From Trueperella pecoris (GTDB lineage: Bacteria > Actinomycetota > Actinomycetes > Actinomycetales > Actinomycetaceae), in NCBI RefSeq assembly GCF_014926385.1, contig NZ_CP053291.1, positions 1,798,001-1,862,000 on the forward strand: DNA of 64,000 nucleotides. Direction: 5' to 3'. The translations under genes were made by a program, and so were the position numbers. This document shows positions 53,996 through 63,606 of this stretch, piece after piece. Every line of letters begins with the position of its first letter. Position 1 is the first letter of the stretch. A model generated the notes under the pieces. It saw nothing but the letters and a program-made list of their open reading frames with translations. It did not search any database and had not been told where the DNA came from.

Positions 53996-56353
53996 TTATG
54001 CCCGACGACGAATCGCGAAGGTGAGCGCCATGCCGAGCAGCATGGTCAGCACCCCTCCGTAGAGGTAGGCGTCTCGGCTCATTCCACCCGTGAGAGGAAT
54101 GAGCGGCGCGGTAACCTTCTGGTTCTTGATGTGTCCGAGCGTGATGGGCAGGTCCGGGTTACCCGTTCCGTCGACGACGAACTCGCGAGGCGTGTCATCA
54201 ACGATGTATCCCGCGGGGGCTAGGGCCTCGGTCAGGGTGTAGGTGCCCCAATCGAGTCCGTCGACCCTAAATTCGCCTTTGGCAGGATTCTTGTCAGGAC
54301 CGCCACACGCGTCGGAGGAAGCGGCAATGCAGTCGACGATGGGCGTGCCGCCGGGCAACTGGCCCGGCCCCTTGAGCAACCACTCGGATCCGCCGAGTTT
54401 GTTATCGACTGAATCGGAATCGACCTTGGTCCACGTCACTGACCCCGGTCGCTTCGTCAACGTGTTGGTGATGGTCCACGTCCCGCCCTGCTCGGCCGCA
54501 TGAGGCGAGTAGCCCGCCGGGACGTCTACCTCTTCGACCTTGTATTGGATCGGCTGCCCCTGCTTTCCCTGGGCGTACTTCGGCTTGCCGACGAAGGTAT
54601 ACGCCCATTCGCCGTTCTTTTGGTCAATGGGCTGGCGGTCAACTTCTTCCCCGTCCGCCAGCAGGCGCACAACAACCTTAGCCGGACGTCGGCCTTCGAA
54701 ACCGGTATCGCCTTCCCACTTCTTGATCACCGGGATATCTACGACTTCAGGAACACGCTTGTTCGTCACCGTGAACGTGGCGCCGGTCTTGTGCACCTGA
54801 GGCGCCTCGTATCCATCGACGCGCACTTCCTCGATCGTGTAGTCAATCGGCTTGCCGTTTTCAGATTCAGCGAGCCCATCGAACGCAAACGTCCACCTCC
54901 CCGTGGAATCGGCCTTCACCTTCCGGGTGTCGTGGATAGCCTTGTTCTTGAGGAGACGGATCGTGATTTCCGCTGGGCGCTTGCCGTCGCGGTCGCCGTC
55001 GTCGTCCCAGATCTTCTCCCCGCTGATGGAGATCTTCTTCAGGTCGGCGAGCCTGTTCGTTGCGCGCAGCTTTACTTCAGCCTTCGCGTTCGGAGCAAAT
55101 CGCAAGGTCGCGACGCCGTCTTCCACCGTCACTTTCGCACCCGAGTCAGGGTTGAGAACCTCGTAGGAGACGGTGGCTCCCGCGGGCAGGTTATCTTCGC
55201 GGATCTGGCACACGGCCGACGATCGGGTGGTCACGACGTCCGAGGTTTGGCCGGCTTTCAGCGCGGCGAATTTCTCGAAGCCGTCGCCCAGGCACTTGTA
55301 GGAAAACTCGTAGGCTGCGGCGGTATTGGCGCCCTGCTCGCCAACGACTTCCTTAGTAAGAGAGAAGCGAACTTGCTCACCACGAGCGCTTCCACCAGCT
55401 CCCGGAATCTTCACCGTGGCTGATTTAGTCTGATCACCTTCCGGCGTACCAACAAGCTCTGCAGAATTGACAAGCTCATCAAGATCCTTGTATCCGGGGA
55501 GCAGCGTGGCGCGCATGATCACGACTAGCGATTCACCGTCGTTGATGTAGATCGGCCCTGGAAGCGGTAGCAGATCGATGTGGATGCCACCTGTGGCATC
55601 TTCGTTGCAGCGGTAGCGGGCGTCGTCGATAGGGTGGTCCTTGACGTATGAGCCGTTGACGACTCGGTTGACCACTGTCACACCTTCGCAACTCAGCTTA
55701 TACCCCTGTCCGCCGCGATCGACGATGCTGACGGGCGTCTTCCAGGGTCCCTTTTGCGCCGTGGCAATACCGAGATACCACCGGAGCTGATTGTCCGACG
55801 TCAAGTGGCCAGTCTTTCCGTTGCCATGAACGTGACCGCCGGGGCCGGTCTCGAGGACCTTGCCCTTGAGCGTGGTTGAGGAGCCCTCACATGTCCTGAA
55901 GTATAAGTCGTATGCCTGTCCCTCAGACACCTGGTACTCATCCCACATGACCGTGAAATATGCGTTACCGGCAATATGACCGTGGGTTCGCGCATACTCG
56001 GTGAGCGTGAACGTCACCTGCTTGCCCTGCCACGTGGCGTTCGCAACCACATCCCCGTTCTTATCACGCAGGTCGAAAGTATTCGAGCTCGTGTGCGGCT
56101 TGAGCTGATTAGGCAGTGTCACCGTAAAGGTGTCTCCCGGATTGGCATCAGGCCTTACTTGCCAATCAAAAGCGACCTTGGTGAACCCGTTTCTGTAATC
56201 GACAAAATCGTTACCGTTTTTCCAGTGAAGGTTGCTGACGCTACCAACACACTGTTGCGCCGCTTGTGCCGCATGCAAAGGCACCAAAAAGGCAAAGAGC
56301 GCCAGAATGGCAACCATCGCCGGCGCAATATACCTCCGTCGAGTTTTCCCCAT
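53996..56353 (-). CDS. Pilus tip adhesin/minor pilin, IPLTG-anchored
   Basis: 785 residues. Signal peptide about 1-32 precedes an N-terminal adhesin region (about 33-325) and a middle domain (about 326-435) with paired cysteines. Two CnaB domains (443-532 and 537-632, each opening GEKIW/IKKWEGD and closing with a TIEEV or KVEEV glutamate) and a SpaA domain (about 636-745, E-box YTLTEALAPAGY) follow. The sorting signal is IPLTG (752-756). A good site AGAAAGG precedes ATG. It is first in the operon; the lack of a VxYPK motif fits a tip subunit. Confidence 0.88.
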   Translation of the reverse strand: MGKTRRRYIAPAMVAILALFAFLVPLHAAQAAQQCVGSVSNLHWKNGNDFVDYRNGFTKVAFDWQVRPDANPGDTFTVTLPNQLKPHTSSNTFDLRDKNGDVVANATWQGKQVTFTLTEYARTHGHIAGNAYFTVMWDEYQVSEGQAYDLYFRTCEGSSTTLKGKVLETGPGGHVHGNGKTGHLTSDNQLRWYLGIATAQKGPWKTPVSIVDRGGQGYKLSCEGVTVVNRVVNGSYVKDHPIDDARYRCNEDATGGIHIDLLPLPGPIYINDGESLVVIMRATLLPGYKDLDELVNSAELVGTPEGDQTKSATVKIPGAGGSARGEQVRFSLTKEVVGEQGANTAAAYEFSYKCLGDGFEKFAALKAGQTSDVVTTRSSAVCQIREDNLPAGATVSYEVLNPDSGAKVTVEDGVATLRFAPNAKAEVKLRATNRLADLKKISISGEKIWDDDGDRDGKRPAEITIRLLKNKAIHDTRKVKADSTGRWTFAFDGLAESENGKPIDYTIEEVRVDGYEAPQVHKTGATFTVTNKRVPEVVDIPVIKKWEGDTGFEGRRPAKVVVRLLADGEEVDRQPIDQKNGEWAYTFVGKPKYAQGKQGQPIQYKVEEVDVPAGYSPHAAEQGGTWTITNTLTKRPGSVTWTKVDSDSVDNKLGGSEWLLKGPGQLPGGTPIVDCIAASSDACGGPDKNPAKGEFRVDGLDWGTYTLTEALAPAGYIVDDTPREFVVDGTGNPDLPITLGHIKNQKVTAPLIPLTGGMSRDAYLYGGVLTMLLGMALTFAIRRRA

Positions 56354-56612
56354 GAATAACCTTTCTCATTAGGCCTTCGATACGTTGGAATGTTTACTCA
56401 TCCGAGCGTAGAGGGGCGTTCCGGCGGCGTCACCTCCACCCGGTGGCGTCTTACCGCCAAAGCCGAAATCGGCCAAACCATTTGATGCGCTAGATCACAC
56501 GAATAAGCCCCTAGGGCGACCCGCAGTATTAGATAATTCGATACCTTTCTATTAACTGGGCAAACACATCACCCCGGGACGTTCCACAGCGATAACTTCA
56601 GGAGCCAGCAGG

Positions 56613-57512
56613 ATGCCGCAAAGACGGATTCTCAAAGAGATTGGAATTACTCAGGAAGCTGAGGACGCCTACTTTCTCGGCCTGCGCACCGACATCCGCC
56701 CCACGGATCCCGCCGTCGTGGACGAGTTAGTCAGGGCGGGCCTGTTGCAGCAGACCCCGTTTGGCACCCAGCTCCTTCCCGCGTCCACCGCGATGCGGCA
56801 GCTTCTTCAGCAACGGGAAGAATCCGTCACCCGCACGCGCGGCCTCCTCGCCGATCTCCTCAGCATCGAAAACCTGACCTACAAGGGCTTCAGGTTCACA
56901 GCGGATGCGGACGAGATTCGCCAGTGGTACGGCCTGGTAACCATGCAGGCCACGAATATTCTGCGCATTTTTGACCGCCCACCCTACCTTGATCCGCACA
57001 CGCTCTCCCCGACAATGGAGCCGCTCGTGGACAAGCAGGTCACTATCCACACGATCTACCGCCGCCAAGAATTCGCCTCCGAGGCCTTCCTTCAGGTCGT
57101 GCGCGATTCGGTGGCGCACGGCGAGGTGGCACGAGTCGCCGAGGGCCTTCCCTTCCGCCTGATCGTGGCGGACGAGTCCGAGGCGCTCATTATGTGGACC
57201 ACGGAGAACGAACCCAACGCGTTCCTGATCGCCAACCAGAAGGTTATCAGCCTGCTCATCCACCTGTTCAACGATCTGTGGAAACGCGCGTTCGAATTCC
57301 GATCCCCCACCTCGACGACCGACAAGATCGCCCCCGAACTCCACGACATCCTGGTTCTCCTCGCGCTGGGCCTGCCGGATGCTGCCATCGCCAAGCGTCT
57401 AGGACTCTCCGAGCGCACGATCGGACGGCGAATCAAGCATCTCGCAGATACCCTCGGAGTCGAAAGCCGTTTCCAGATTGGCATGCAGGCGGTTCGTTTC
57501 GGCCTCATCTAA
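56613..57512 (+). CDS. LuxR-type helix-turn-helix regulator
   Basis: 299 residues. The C-terminal HTH (about 245-295: PDAAIAKRLGLSERTIGRRIKHLADTL) is LuxR-like; the N-terminal 230 residues resemble the TrmB/HTH-plus-sensor proteins of actinobacteria, with an N-terminal winged-helix-like stretch (ITQEAEDAYFLGL). It is divergent from the pilus operon with 259 bases between and is a candidate pilus regulator. CAGGAG lies about ten bases before the ATG. Confidence 0.75.
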   Translation: MPQRRILKEIGITQEAEDAYFLGLRTDIRPTDPAVVDELVRAGLLQQTPFGTQLLPASTAMRQLLQQREESVTRTRGLLADLLSIENLTYKGFRFTADADEIRQWYGLVTMQATNILRIFDRPPYLDPHTLSPTMEPLVDKQVTIHTIYRRQEFASEAFLQVVRDSVAHGEVARVAEGLPFRLIVADESEALIMWTTENEPNAFLIANQKVISLLIHLFNDLWKRAFEFRSPTSTTDKIAPELHDILVLLALGLPDAAIAKRLGLSERTIGRRIKHLADTLGVESRFQIGMQAVRFGLI

Positions 57513-57564
57513 CGACGCCGCGCGCCGCCCCGCCGGCCGGATCGAGCCCGCCCGGCTTGCGGCC

Positions 57565-59724
57565 TTACTTGCGCGCCTTCCTCTGGGCGTTCTGCTCTGC
57601 ACGTAGATATTCTTGGTGGCGGTCAAAGTGGTTGAGAAGGTCGTGGATGATCGCCTCACCCGAATAGCCCATGACGTCGTAGTCTTGTCCGCCCGCGGAG
57701 GTGTGCACCTCCAAGCGAACCGACCGGTCGTCGTCTTCGGAGAAGCGTCCACCATAGACCACAGCGGGGGCATCCACTGCCACAATGCGGTAGACGAACT
57801 GCTCCACGCCGTCGAACGCCATGAACTTCACCCGATCGTAGACCAGCGTGTCGGCGCCGACGTCCTCAAGGATGTCGTCGTCGCCCCGAATGACCTTGGC
57901 CTTGAAAGCCCCCTGTTGCGTCATCTCGCGCGCGAGGGTCTCGAGGGCCGGCTGGACCACGCGCCCGATGTAGCTGCTCGCCTGCCCCGGGGTGACCTGC
58001 CCGAATACCTGCGCGAGGCGATCTTGCCAAGAGGCCTCCACGCCCGTCATGCCTGCACCCGCGCCCGCGATCACGTTGCGTTCCGAATGGGCGTGGCTCT
58101 CGCGGCGCCGCACATCACGGTAGACCGTCTTATAGAACCCAACCATCGCGAACACCATGACGAAAGCGAAAGGAAGGCCCATAATGACCGTCGCCGACTG
58201 CAACGCGGGAATGCCACCCACGATCAGCATGCCGATCGTGAGCACCCCGGTCACGGCGGCCCAGAACATACGCAACCACGGTTTGGCATCGGTGCGCGGG
58301 GTGGGAAGATCGCTGGAGAGGTTCGCCATGACCAGCGCCCCTGAATCGGCGCTGGTGACATAGAAGAGGAAGGCAACGAAGGTCGCGATGAGCATCAGCA
58401 CACCTGAGCCTGGCATGTCTTGAAGCAAAGAATAAAAGCCGAACTCGGGAACCTTGACGGTCTGCTCGGCAAACGCCAGGTCGCCGTCGTGAATAATACG
58501 GTCAAGCGCGGCGTTGCCGAAGATAGAAATCCACATCACGACGTACAGGAACGGCACCGTCATACAACCGACGATGAACTGTCGCAGCGTGCGGCCGCGC
58601 GAAATGCGGGCGAGGAACATGCCCACGAACGAAGCCCAGGCCACCCACCACGCCCAGAAGAACAGGGTCCACCAGCCCTTCCAATCTTCCGCGCTGGAGA
58701 AGGCCATCGTGTCGAGGGTCATGCCGGGGAACATGGCCAGCAGATCGCCGACGTTCATGACGATCGCATTCAACAGGAACGACGTACGCCCGCCGATCAG
58801 CACCCACAACGCCGTGATGATCGCCAGGATCACGTTGAGCTGGGAGAGAATGCGGATGCCCTTGGCTACGCCGGATACCGCCGACACCGTGGCGAGCGAG
58901 ACCGCCAGCACGATGAGCGCCACCTGGGCGGGCAGGCCCTGCTTGATTCCGAAGATGAGCTCCAATCCCACGTTGATTTGCACGACGCCGATGCCGAGCG
59001 TCGTCGCCACGCCGAAGACTGTTCCGAGGATCGCCGCAACGTCCACCAACTCCCCCAGAACGCCGTTGACGCGCCTGCCGAAGATCGGTTCGAGGGCGGA
59101 GCGGACGGCAAGCCTACTGCCGTGACGATAGGCGAAGTAGCCTAGGATCATACCCATGAAGGCATACATCGCCCAACCTGTCAGGCCGTAGTGGAAGATG
59201 GTCCACACCGTGGCCTGCTCGGCAGCCTCAATCGACTGCGGTGCGACCTGTGGCGGCGCCATGTATTGGGAGACCGGCTCGGCCACCGAGAAGAACATGA
59301 TGTCCGTGCCGATACCGGCCGCGAACAGCATCGATGCCCAGGCAAACGTGGAAAACTCCGGCCGCGAATTGGCAGGGCCGAGGCGCAGGTGGCCGTAACG
59401 CGACATCGCAATGTAGAGCACGAAGAAGACGATCACGGTGGCCAGCAGAATGTAGAACCACCCAAACCATTGGCCGATCCGCGCGGTGGCCGCGCTCAGT
59501 ACGCTAGCCGCCGACTCCGCCCCGAAAATCGTCCACAGCGTGATCGCGATGATCGAGACCGCCGAGCCGAAGAAGACAGCCGCCTTGAGCTTGACCGGCT
59601 CCAACGCCGCACGCTCTTCCTTTTTCAACATCTGGGTTGCCATGCGCGTGGGGGCGAATTCGTTTTCGGAGACCTGCGGGTCGGTCGTCTCAAACTCGTT
59701 GGGAGTCTGGCGCGATTCTTGCAT
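57565..59724 (-). CDS. BCCT-family glycine betaine/choline/carnitine transporter
   Basis: 719-residue, 12-span secondary transporter for osmolytes. The BCCT signature WWTLFFWAWWVAWASFVGMF is intact and TIFHYGLTGWAMYAFMG matches the family. An approximately 60-residue cytoplasmic N-terminus and about 165 residues after the last span (ending ENAQRKARK) exceed most homologs; the tail is a good candidate for osmosensing as in BetP. Whether it imports betaine or choline is not decidable. The gene is monocistronic and convergent with the LuxR-type gene. Confidence 0.9.
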   Translation of the reverse strand: MQESRQTPNEFETTDPQVSENEFAPTRMATQMLKKEERAALEPVKLKAAVFFGSAVSIIAITLWTIFGAESAASVLSAATARIGQWFGWFYILLATVIVFFVLYIAMSRYGHLRLGPANSRPEFSTFAWASMLFAAGIGTDIMFFSVAEPVSQYMAPPQVAPQSIEAAEQATVWTIFHYGLTGWAMYAFMGMILGYFAYRHGSRLAVRSALEPIFGRRVNGVLGELVDVAAILGTVFGVATTLGIGVVQINVGLELIFGIKQGLPAQVALIVLAVSLATVSAVSGVAKGIRILSQLNVILAIITALWVLIGGRTSFLLNAIVMNVGDLLAMFPGMTLDTMAFSSAEDWKGWWTLFFWAWWVAWASFVGMFLARISRGRTLRQFIVGCMTVPFLYVVMWISIFGNAALDRIIHDGDLAFAEQTVKVPEFGFYSLLQDMPGSGVLMLIATFVAFLFYVTSADSGALVMANLSSDLPTPRTDAKPWLRMFWAAVTGVLTIGMLIVGGIPALQSATVIMGLPFAFVMVFAMVGFYKTVYRDVRRRESHAHSERNVIAGAGAGMTGVEASWQDRLAQVFGQVTPGQASSYIGRVVQPALETLAREMTQQGAFKAKVIRGDDDILEDVGADTLVYDRVKFMAFDGVEQFVYRIVAVDAPAVVYGGRFSEDDDRSVRLEVHTSAGGQDYDVMGYSGEAIIHDLLNHFDRHQEYLRAEQNAQRKARK

Positions 59725-59991
59725 CGTTATTCCTCATCCATGCCGAGGCGGCCGTGCTTCGTCGGCTAACCGCGAAAAACAGCGGCATTCCTGCCTAGGC
59801 AGAATATCACGCGCGGCCCGCACGCCCCGCTAGGCCCGGAGCGCAGGTAGGACGTGGGCACACCGGGCTACGCCGTCGTCTCTCCTCACGCGGTAAGCAT
59901 AAATTCCTCCGCGGAAGCGCAAGGTCAACGAATCGAGTCGAAAAGTGTAGTCATTCCATGCGAAAATAGGGGCAAAGACAAAGGAGTACCC

Positions 59992-60438
59992 GTGACTGAT
60001 AACGAATCACACATCCCACAAGGTCCCTCCACGCTCTCCGGCAAGGGCCCCGTGGCCAGCGGAGGGCAATCGATTGGCGAACTCGTCGCGAAGATCACCG
60101 CCCAGTTCTCGGCGCTGGCACGTGACGAAATTTCCTTCGCCAAACTGCAGGCAGTGGCAAAGGTCAAGAAGCTCGGCATCGGAGGCGCGCTCTTGGCTGT
60201 CGCGGGGGTTCTCGCGCTCTACATGCTCGGAACGCTGCTCCTCGCGGCCGGCTACGGCCTTGCAACTGTCATGCCTCTTTGGGCGGCTTTCCTCGTCGTG
60301 TCGGGGATTTTGTTGCTCATCATCATTCTTCTCGCGGCGGTCGGACTTCTGCGGATCAGGGCTTCGCAGAAGCACGTGATTGACCCGAAGGCGGGGCTGA
60401 AGAAGGATATCGACGCGGTTAAGAAGGGAATGAACTAG
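59992..60438 (+). CDS. Phage-holin-family (DUF1469) membrane protein
   Basis: 148 residues with two central spans (about 60-83 and 93-115) flanked by charged helices; the N-terminal SIGELVAKITAQFSALARDEI is the Actinobacteriophage-holin superfamily III pattern. These proteins are chromosomal and of unknown envelope function; no lysis genes are near. Start GTG 59992 has AAGGAG; its TAG overlaps the next GTG (TAGTG). Confidence 0.82.
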   Translation: MTDNESHIPQGPSTLSGKGPVASGGQSIGELVAKITAQFSALARDEISFAKLQAVAKVKKLGIGGALLAVAGVLALYMLGTLLLAAGYGLATVMPLWAAFLVVSGILLLIIILLAAVGLLRIRASQKHVIDPKAGLKKDIDAVKKGMN

Positions 60439-60764
60439 TGACTGCTGTGAGCCAGAAGAAGGCCATTGATTACGAAGCACCCAAGGGAGTTCCGGACAAC
60501 CGCACGGCGGAGGAAGTTGAAAAGGACCTTCAGCGTGTGCGTGAGGAGCTCACCGCCACGGTGAATGAGCTGGCAGGCAAGCTCCATCCTGACAATCTCA
60601 AGAAGGAGGCTCGCGCCTACACTCAGGCCAAGTTTGGCGAGCGCAAGGAGCAGGCCATGGGTCTGGTCGCGGACGCCAAGTCTGGCGACAAGCGCGCACT
60701 TGCCATCCTCGGCACAGCCGTGGCCGTCGTGGCGCTCTTCGTCTTGCGGAAGATCCTGAAGTAG
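60438..60764 (+). CDS. DUF3618 family protein
   Basis: 108 residues: the N-terminal half has the DUF3618 helix (RTAEEVEKDLQRVREELTATVNELAGKLHPDNL), the C-terminal end one hydrophobic span (about 87-105) and a KILK tail. It is translated from GTG coupled to the holin-family gene, a pairing usual in actinobacteria. Function unknown; a membrane-tethered helical protein. Confidence 0.82.
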   Translation: MTAVSQKKAIDYEAPKGVPDNRTAEEVEKDLQRVREELTATVNELAGKLHPDNLKKEARAYTQAKFGERKEQAMGLVADAKSGDKRALAILGTAVAVVALFVLRKILK

Positions 60765-60802
60765 GGAATGCCGGCTTAGCGCGGAGCATTTTACGTAGTT
60801 CT

Positions 60803-60834
60803 GGGGGCGGCGGTGAAACTTCACCGCCGCCCCC
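60803..60834 (+). terminator. Hairpin terminator after the DUF3618 gene
   Basis: Perfect 14-bp GC-rich stem (GGGGGCGGCGGTGA) with loop AACT. No T-run; termination may rely on Rho. Confidence 0.65.
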
Positions 60835-60872
60835 ACTATTGCTGTCTACGTCTGCGTCAGACAACCGGCGCA

Positions 60873-60903
60873 AGCCTGGGCTCCGTCATCGAGAACCCAG
60901 GCT
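60873..60903 (-). terminator. Hairpin after the BldC-like gene
   Basis: AGCCTGGG (60873-60880) and CCCAGGCT (60896-60903), 15-base loop, just past the bldC stop on the minus strand. No T-run. Confidence 0.45.
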
Positions 60904-60919
60904 CCGGTACTGGGAAACC

Positions 60920-61111
60920 TCAGTCCGTTGCCGGCTCCTGCGACCGCCGCATCGTCTCAAGAACTTCCTTGCGGGGGAAGCGGCGGTGTCCGCCGAGAGT
61001 ACGAATCGACGGCAACTTGCCGCTGTCGGCCCAACGCGCGACAGTCTTCGGGTCAACCCGGAAAAGTGCCGCCACCTCCGACGGCGTCATGAGCTCAGTC
61101 TCGAAATCCAT
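60920..61111 (-). CDS. bldC: BldC-like MerR-type DNA-binding protein
   Basis: 63-residue single-domain HTH protein. MTPSEVAALFRVDPKTVARWAD is the recognition region and LPSIRTLGGHRRFPRKEV the wing, both typical of BldC, which in Streptomyces binds DNA as a head-to-tail oligomer and delays development. ATG 61111 has AAGGA eight bases upstream; an upstream ATG (61147) lacks this. It is monocistronic. Confidence 0.9.
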   Translation of the reverse strand: MDFETELMTPSEVAALFRVDPKTVARWADSGKLPSIRTLGGHRRFPRKEVLETMRRSQEPATD

Positions 61112-61565
61112 CTGTATATCCTTGCTGTTGATCGGGACGAATCGCATGGTGGTGAGCTTCGCCCCAGGTGCGAATATTCCCCTGGGTGCCTAGACGCATT
61201 CCCTCCACGAGACATAAAGGTCGAATATTCACGTGTCTCTACCATTTTATTAAGCCGCCCACACTGTCACAAACCCAAAAGGAATAATAGAATTACTCAA
61301 TTTAAGTAGCAACAATACGAGTTTCGCAACGTAACGACTTCATTATGATCCAGTCGAGGGTCGACCACAAATTAGGCATCACGCGCGATACAGAAAATAC
61401 TACTACTATTTTCCCCAACGTAACAGTGACTTTAGATTTGGTTTAGCGCCACGTGGAGATTTGGACCTACTTCAGGGTAAAGTATGACGCACGAACCATT
61501 ATTGAGATAACACGGAGCCGCACAACGTGCCTGCTCCAAGACGAGTTGAGGGGGGTCGAGCCAAT
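61112..61565. other. AT-rich gene-free stretch between bldC and the DUF3073 gene
   Basis: 454 bases, notably AT-richer than the rest of the window from about 61240 to 61500. It must hold two divergent promoters; I cannot place them safely. No tRNA, repeat array or credible gene is visible. Confidence 0.5.
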
Positions 61566-61802
61566 ATGGGGCGCGGCCGTCAAAGAGCCAAGCAGCGTAA
61601 AGTCGCACGCAACCTGAAGTACTTCAGTCCAGAAACCGACTATGAGGCACTCGAAAGAGAACTCACCGGTGGTGTGGAGTCGAAGGACGAATCTGACGAC
61701 TACGAGGATTACGAAGACTGGGACGAGTACGATCCCGATTCGTACGAGGTACCTCCGGCAACTGACGAATGGGACGAGGACGACTGGGCGCCTAAGCGCT
61801 AA
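61566..61802 (+). CDS. DUF3073 family protein
   Basis: 78-residue actinobacterial protein. Basic N-terminus MGRGRQRAKQRKVARNLKYF, then an extremely acidic, Asp/Glu/Tyr-rich tail (SDDYEDYEDWDEYD). The first half suggests nucleic-acid or ribosome binding; function unknown. The family begins at MGRGR, hence ATG 61566, although a GTG at 61527 behind GGAG is also in frame. Confidence 0.83.
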   Translation: MGRGRQRAKQRKVARNLKYFSPETDYEALERELTGGVESKDESDDYEDYEDWDEYDPDSYEVPPATDEWDEDDWAPKR

Positions 61803-61937
61803 CGTCCATCTCCAACACACGAGAGAGCCAGCCACCCAGCTGGCTCTTTGGTGTGCCCGCGGGCGACGCGTTGCCTGCCGGGCGGCGGCTCCCGGCTCCC
61901 GGTCCGACCCTCGGCCCGGCGCCTCGCCGAAACCGCG

Positions 61938-62009
61938 CTAACCTGATCGCCGCTGTATTAAAATACGCCAGACTAAAACAGCGCCGGACAGCCTAATACA
62001 GCGCGAGCG
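61938..62009. repeat. Copy B of the 72-base intergenic element
   Basis: Lies between the convergent DUF3073 and RNB genes. It starts CTAACCTGATCG; CGCTGTATTA (61951-61960) and TAATACAGCG (61994-62003) form a perfect 10-bp inverted repeat, with CTAAAACAGCG inside. It aligns without gaps to 40819-40890. Confidence 0.7.
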
Positions 62010-62078
62010 GCTGAGAGTGCAGGGCGACACCCACGGCGACAGCGGGAAAAGCCCGCGGGGCCCCACCCGGCCTATCGC

Positions 62079-63596
62079 CTACTCCACGACGCTGAAATGC
62101 GGGCCATCCCCCTCGTTCGTCAGCCGCACGCGCACCTTCGTCCCGGCCGGCACGCGCGCACCCACGGCTTCCACCTCCAACGCGGGATCAAAGATAGCGA
62201 TGCGTCCGCGCTCCATGCCCGCTGGGTCATCCTTGCGAGGCTTGAGGGTGTCCACGACGACAGCGTCGAACTCCTCGCCCTCTCGGCCACGCAAGGTCAG
62301 CGCCTCGACGAGGCTCATCGCGTCTCGCTCCAACTTGCTCGTGCGGTGCGCACCCGCGGACATCAGCGCGGGTAGTTCGCCGAGCGACGTCGTCACCCAC
62401 GTGGGCACAGGTTCACCAGCCACGACGCTTCGACACGTCTCCAGCCCGAAGCGGTCGACCAGTCGCCGCAGCGGCGCGGTGACGTGGGCGTACGGGGCTG
62501 CGATAGCGCTATGCTCGAGGCTTGCGTCCGCACCAACCTCGGGTTTGCCCGCTTGGCCGTCAGCAACGGGCAGCGCAAGGTAGCCGGCTCCTCTAAACAG
62601 CGACGCCGCCTCGTTCATAAAAGCCAGAGCCGCAGGGTGGGCGGGGTTAAGCTCCCTCAAGAACGCCGGATAATCGAGCTCGGCCGGCCATACGAGCCCA
62701 AGCGCGAGTGCCGCCCCACGCAATTGCTCAACATCTTTTTCCCGCGCGGGCGGCAGCGTCCGCAACAAACCTATATTTGCCCGGATCATAATCTTGGCGG
62801 CCTCCATGCCGGTCATCAACGACAGCTGAGAGTTCCATCCCTCCACGTCAGTAAGCTGACGGAATTCGAGGTGGAAGCCGTCAGCGTCGCGGGCAACACG
62901 CTGCTCGGGCAGGTTCAGGGAGATGCCGCCGCGTTCTTCCTCTAGGACCTGCCGAAGGCGGCCAAAGCGCGCCAATGCCTCAGCCAGGTCGTCCGGAACG
63001 TTTGCGGGTAGCTGCTCTTCGCCGTCGTACACGGCCTGGACCTGAGTGTATGTCAGTTGTGCCCGCGAGCGCACCCGCACCAGCTCAAGGCCTGTGGTGG
63101 TGACCTCGCCGCGACCATCCAGCTCGAAGCGCCACAGGTAGGCCGGCCGGTCTTCCCCGGGTAGCAGCGAGGCGACGTCGGTGGAAAGGACCTCCGGGTG
63201 GAGCGGGATGGAACGGTCGGGCAGGTAGATTGTGGTGGCCCGCCGGCGAAGTTCGTCATCCAGTGCGCTTGCGGGCTTGACGAACATGTTCAGCGCCGCG
63301 ATCGCGTAATACACCACGCAGGTTGGAGCAGCGTCGATACCCGCGCGCACGGCGTCGTGGGAAAAGTCGATGTAGACGGCTTGGTCAAGGTCGCGCGAGC
63401 CCTCCGGGTCAATCGTCACCAGCGGAATATCGCGGCGATCGGGCAGGTGGCGGAAGTCGCGAGGTGACGCTTCGGCGTCGGCGACGGCCTCGGCGGGGTA
63501 TTCCAGGCTCACCTCGGCCTCGCGAGCGAGCTGGCCGATAGCGGCGCTGACGTCCTCGAGCGGGACGACATTGGGGTTGATAAATCGTTGACGCAC
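62079..63596 (-). CDS. RNB-domain (RNase II/R-family) ribonuclease
   Basis: 505-residue 3'-to-5' exoribonuclease-like protein. The RNB motif DPEGSRDLDQAVYID supplies the catalytic aspartates; SLEHSAIAAPYAHVTAPLRRLVD is the conserved segment before the end. There is no cold-shock or KH domain, and only about 75 residues precede the RNB domain, so it is a short actinobacterial variety. I chose GTG 63596 (GAGG upstream), ten bases after the SCP gene; longer readings overlap that gene in another frame. Confidence 0.88.
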   Translation of the reverse strand: MRQRFINPNVVPLEDVSAAIGQLAREAEVSLEYPAEAVADAEASPRDFRHLPDRRDIPLVTIDPEGSRDLDQAVYIDFSHDAVRAGIDAAPTCVVYYAIAALNMFVKPASALDDELRRRATTIYLPDRSIPLHPEVLSTDVASLLPGEDRPAYLWRFELDGRGEVTTTGLELVRVRSRAQLTYTQVQAVYDGEEQLPANVPDDLAEALARFGRLRQVLEEERGGISLNLPEQRVARDADGFHLEFRQLTDVEGWNSQLSLMTGMEAAKIMIRANIGLLRTLPPAREKDVEQLRGAALALGLVWPAELDYPAFLRELNPAHPAALAFMNEAASLFRGAGYLALPVADGQAGKPEVGADASLEHSAIAAPYAHVTAPLRRLVDRFGLETCRSVVAGEPVPTWVTTSLGELPALMSAGAHRTSKLERDAMSLVEALTLRGREGEEFDAVVVDTLKPRKDDPAGMERGRIAIFDPALEVEAVGARVPAGTKVRVRLTNEGDGPHFSVVE

Positions 63597-63606
63597 GTGA
63601 CTCGCC

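Noticed and set aside
59992-60438. Prophage because of a holin-family protein
   Set aside because: No integrase, capsid, lysin or att sites; the gene pairs with DUF3618 as in ordinary actinobacterial chromosomes.
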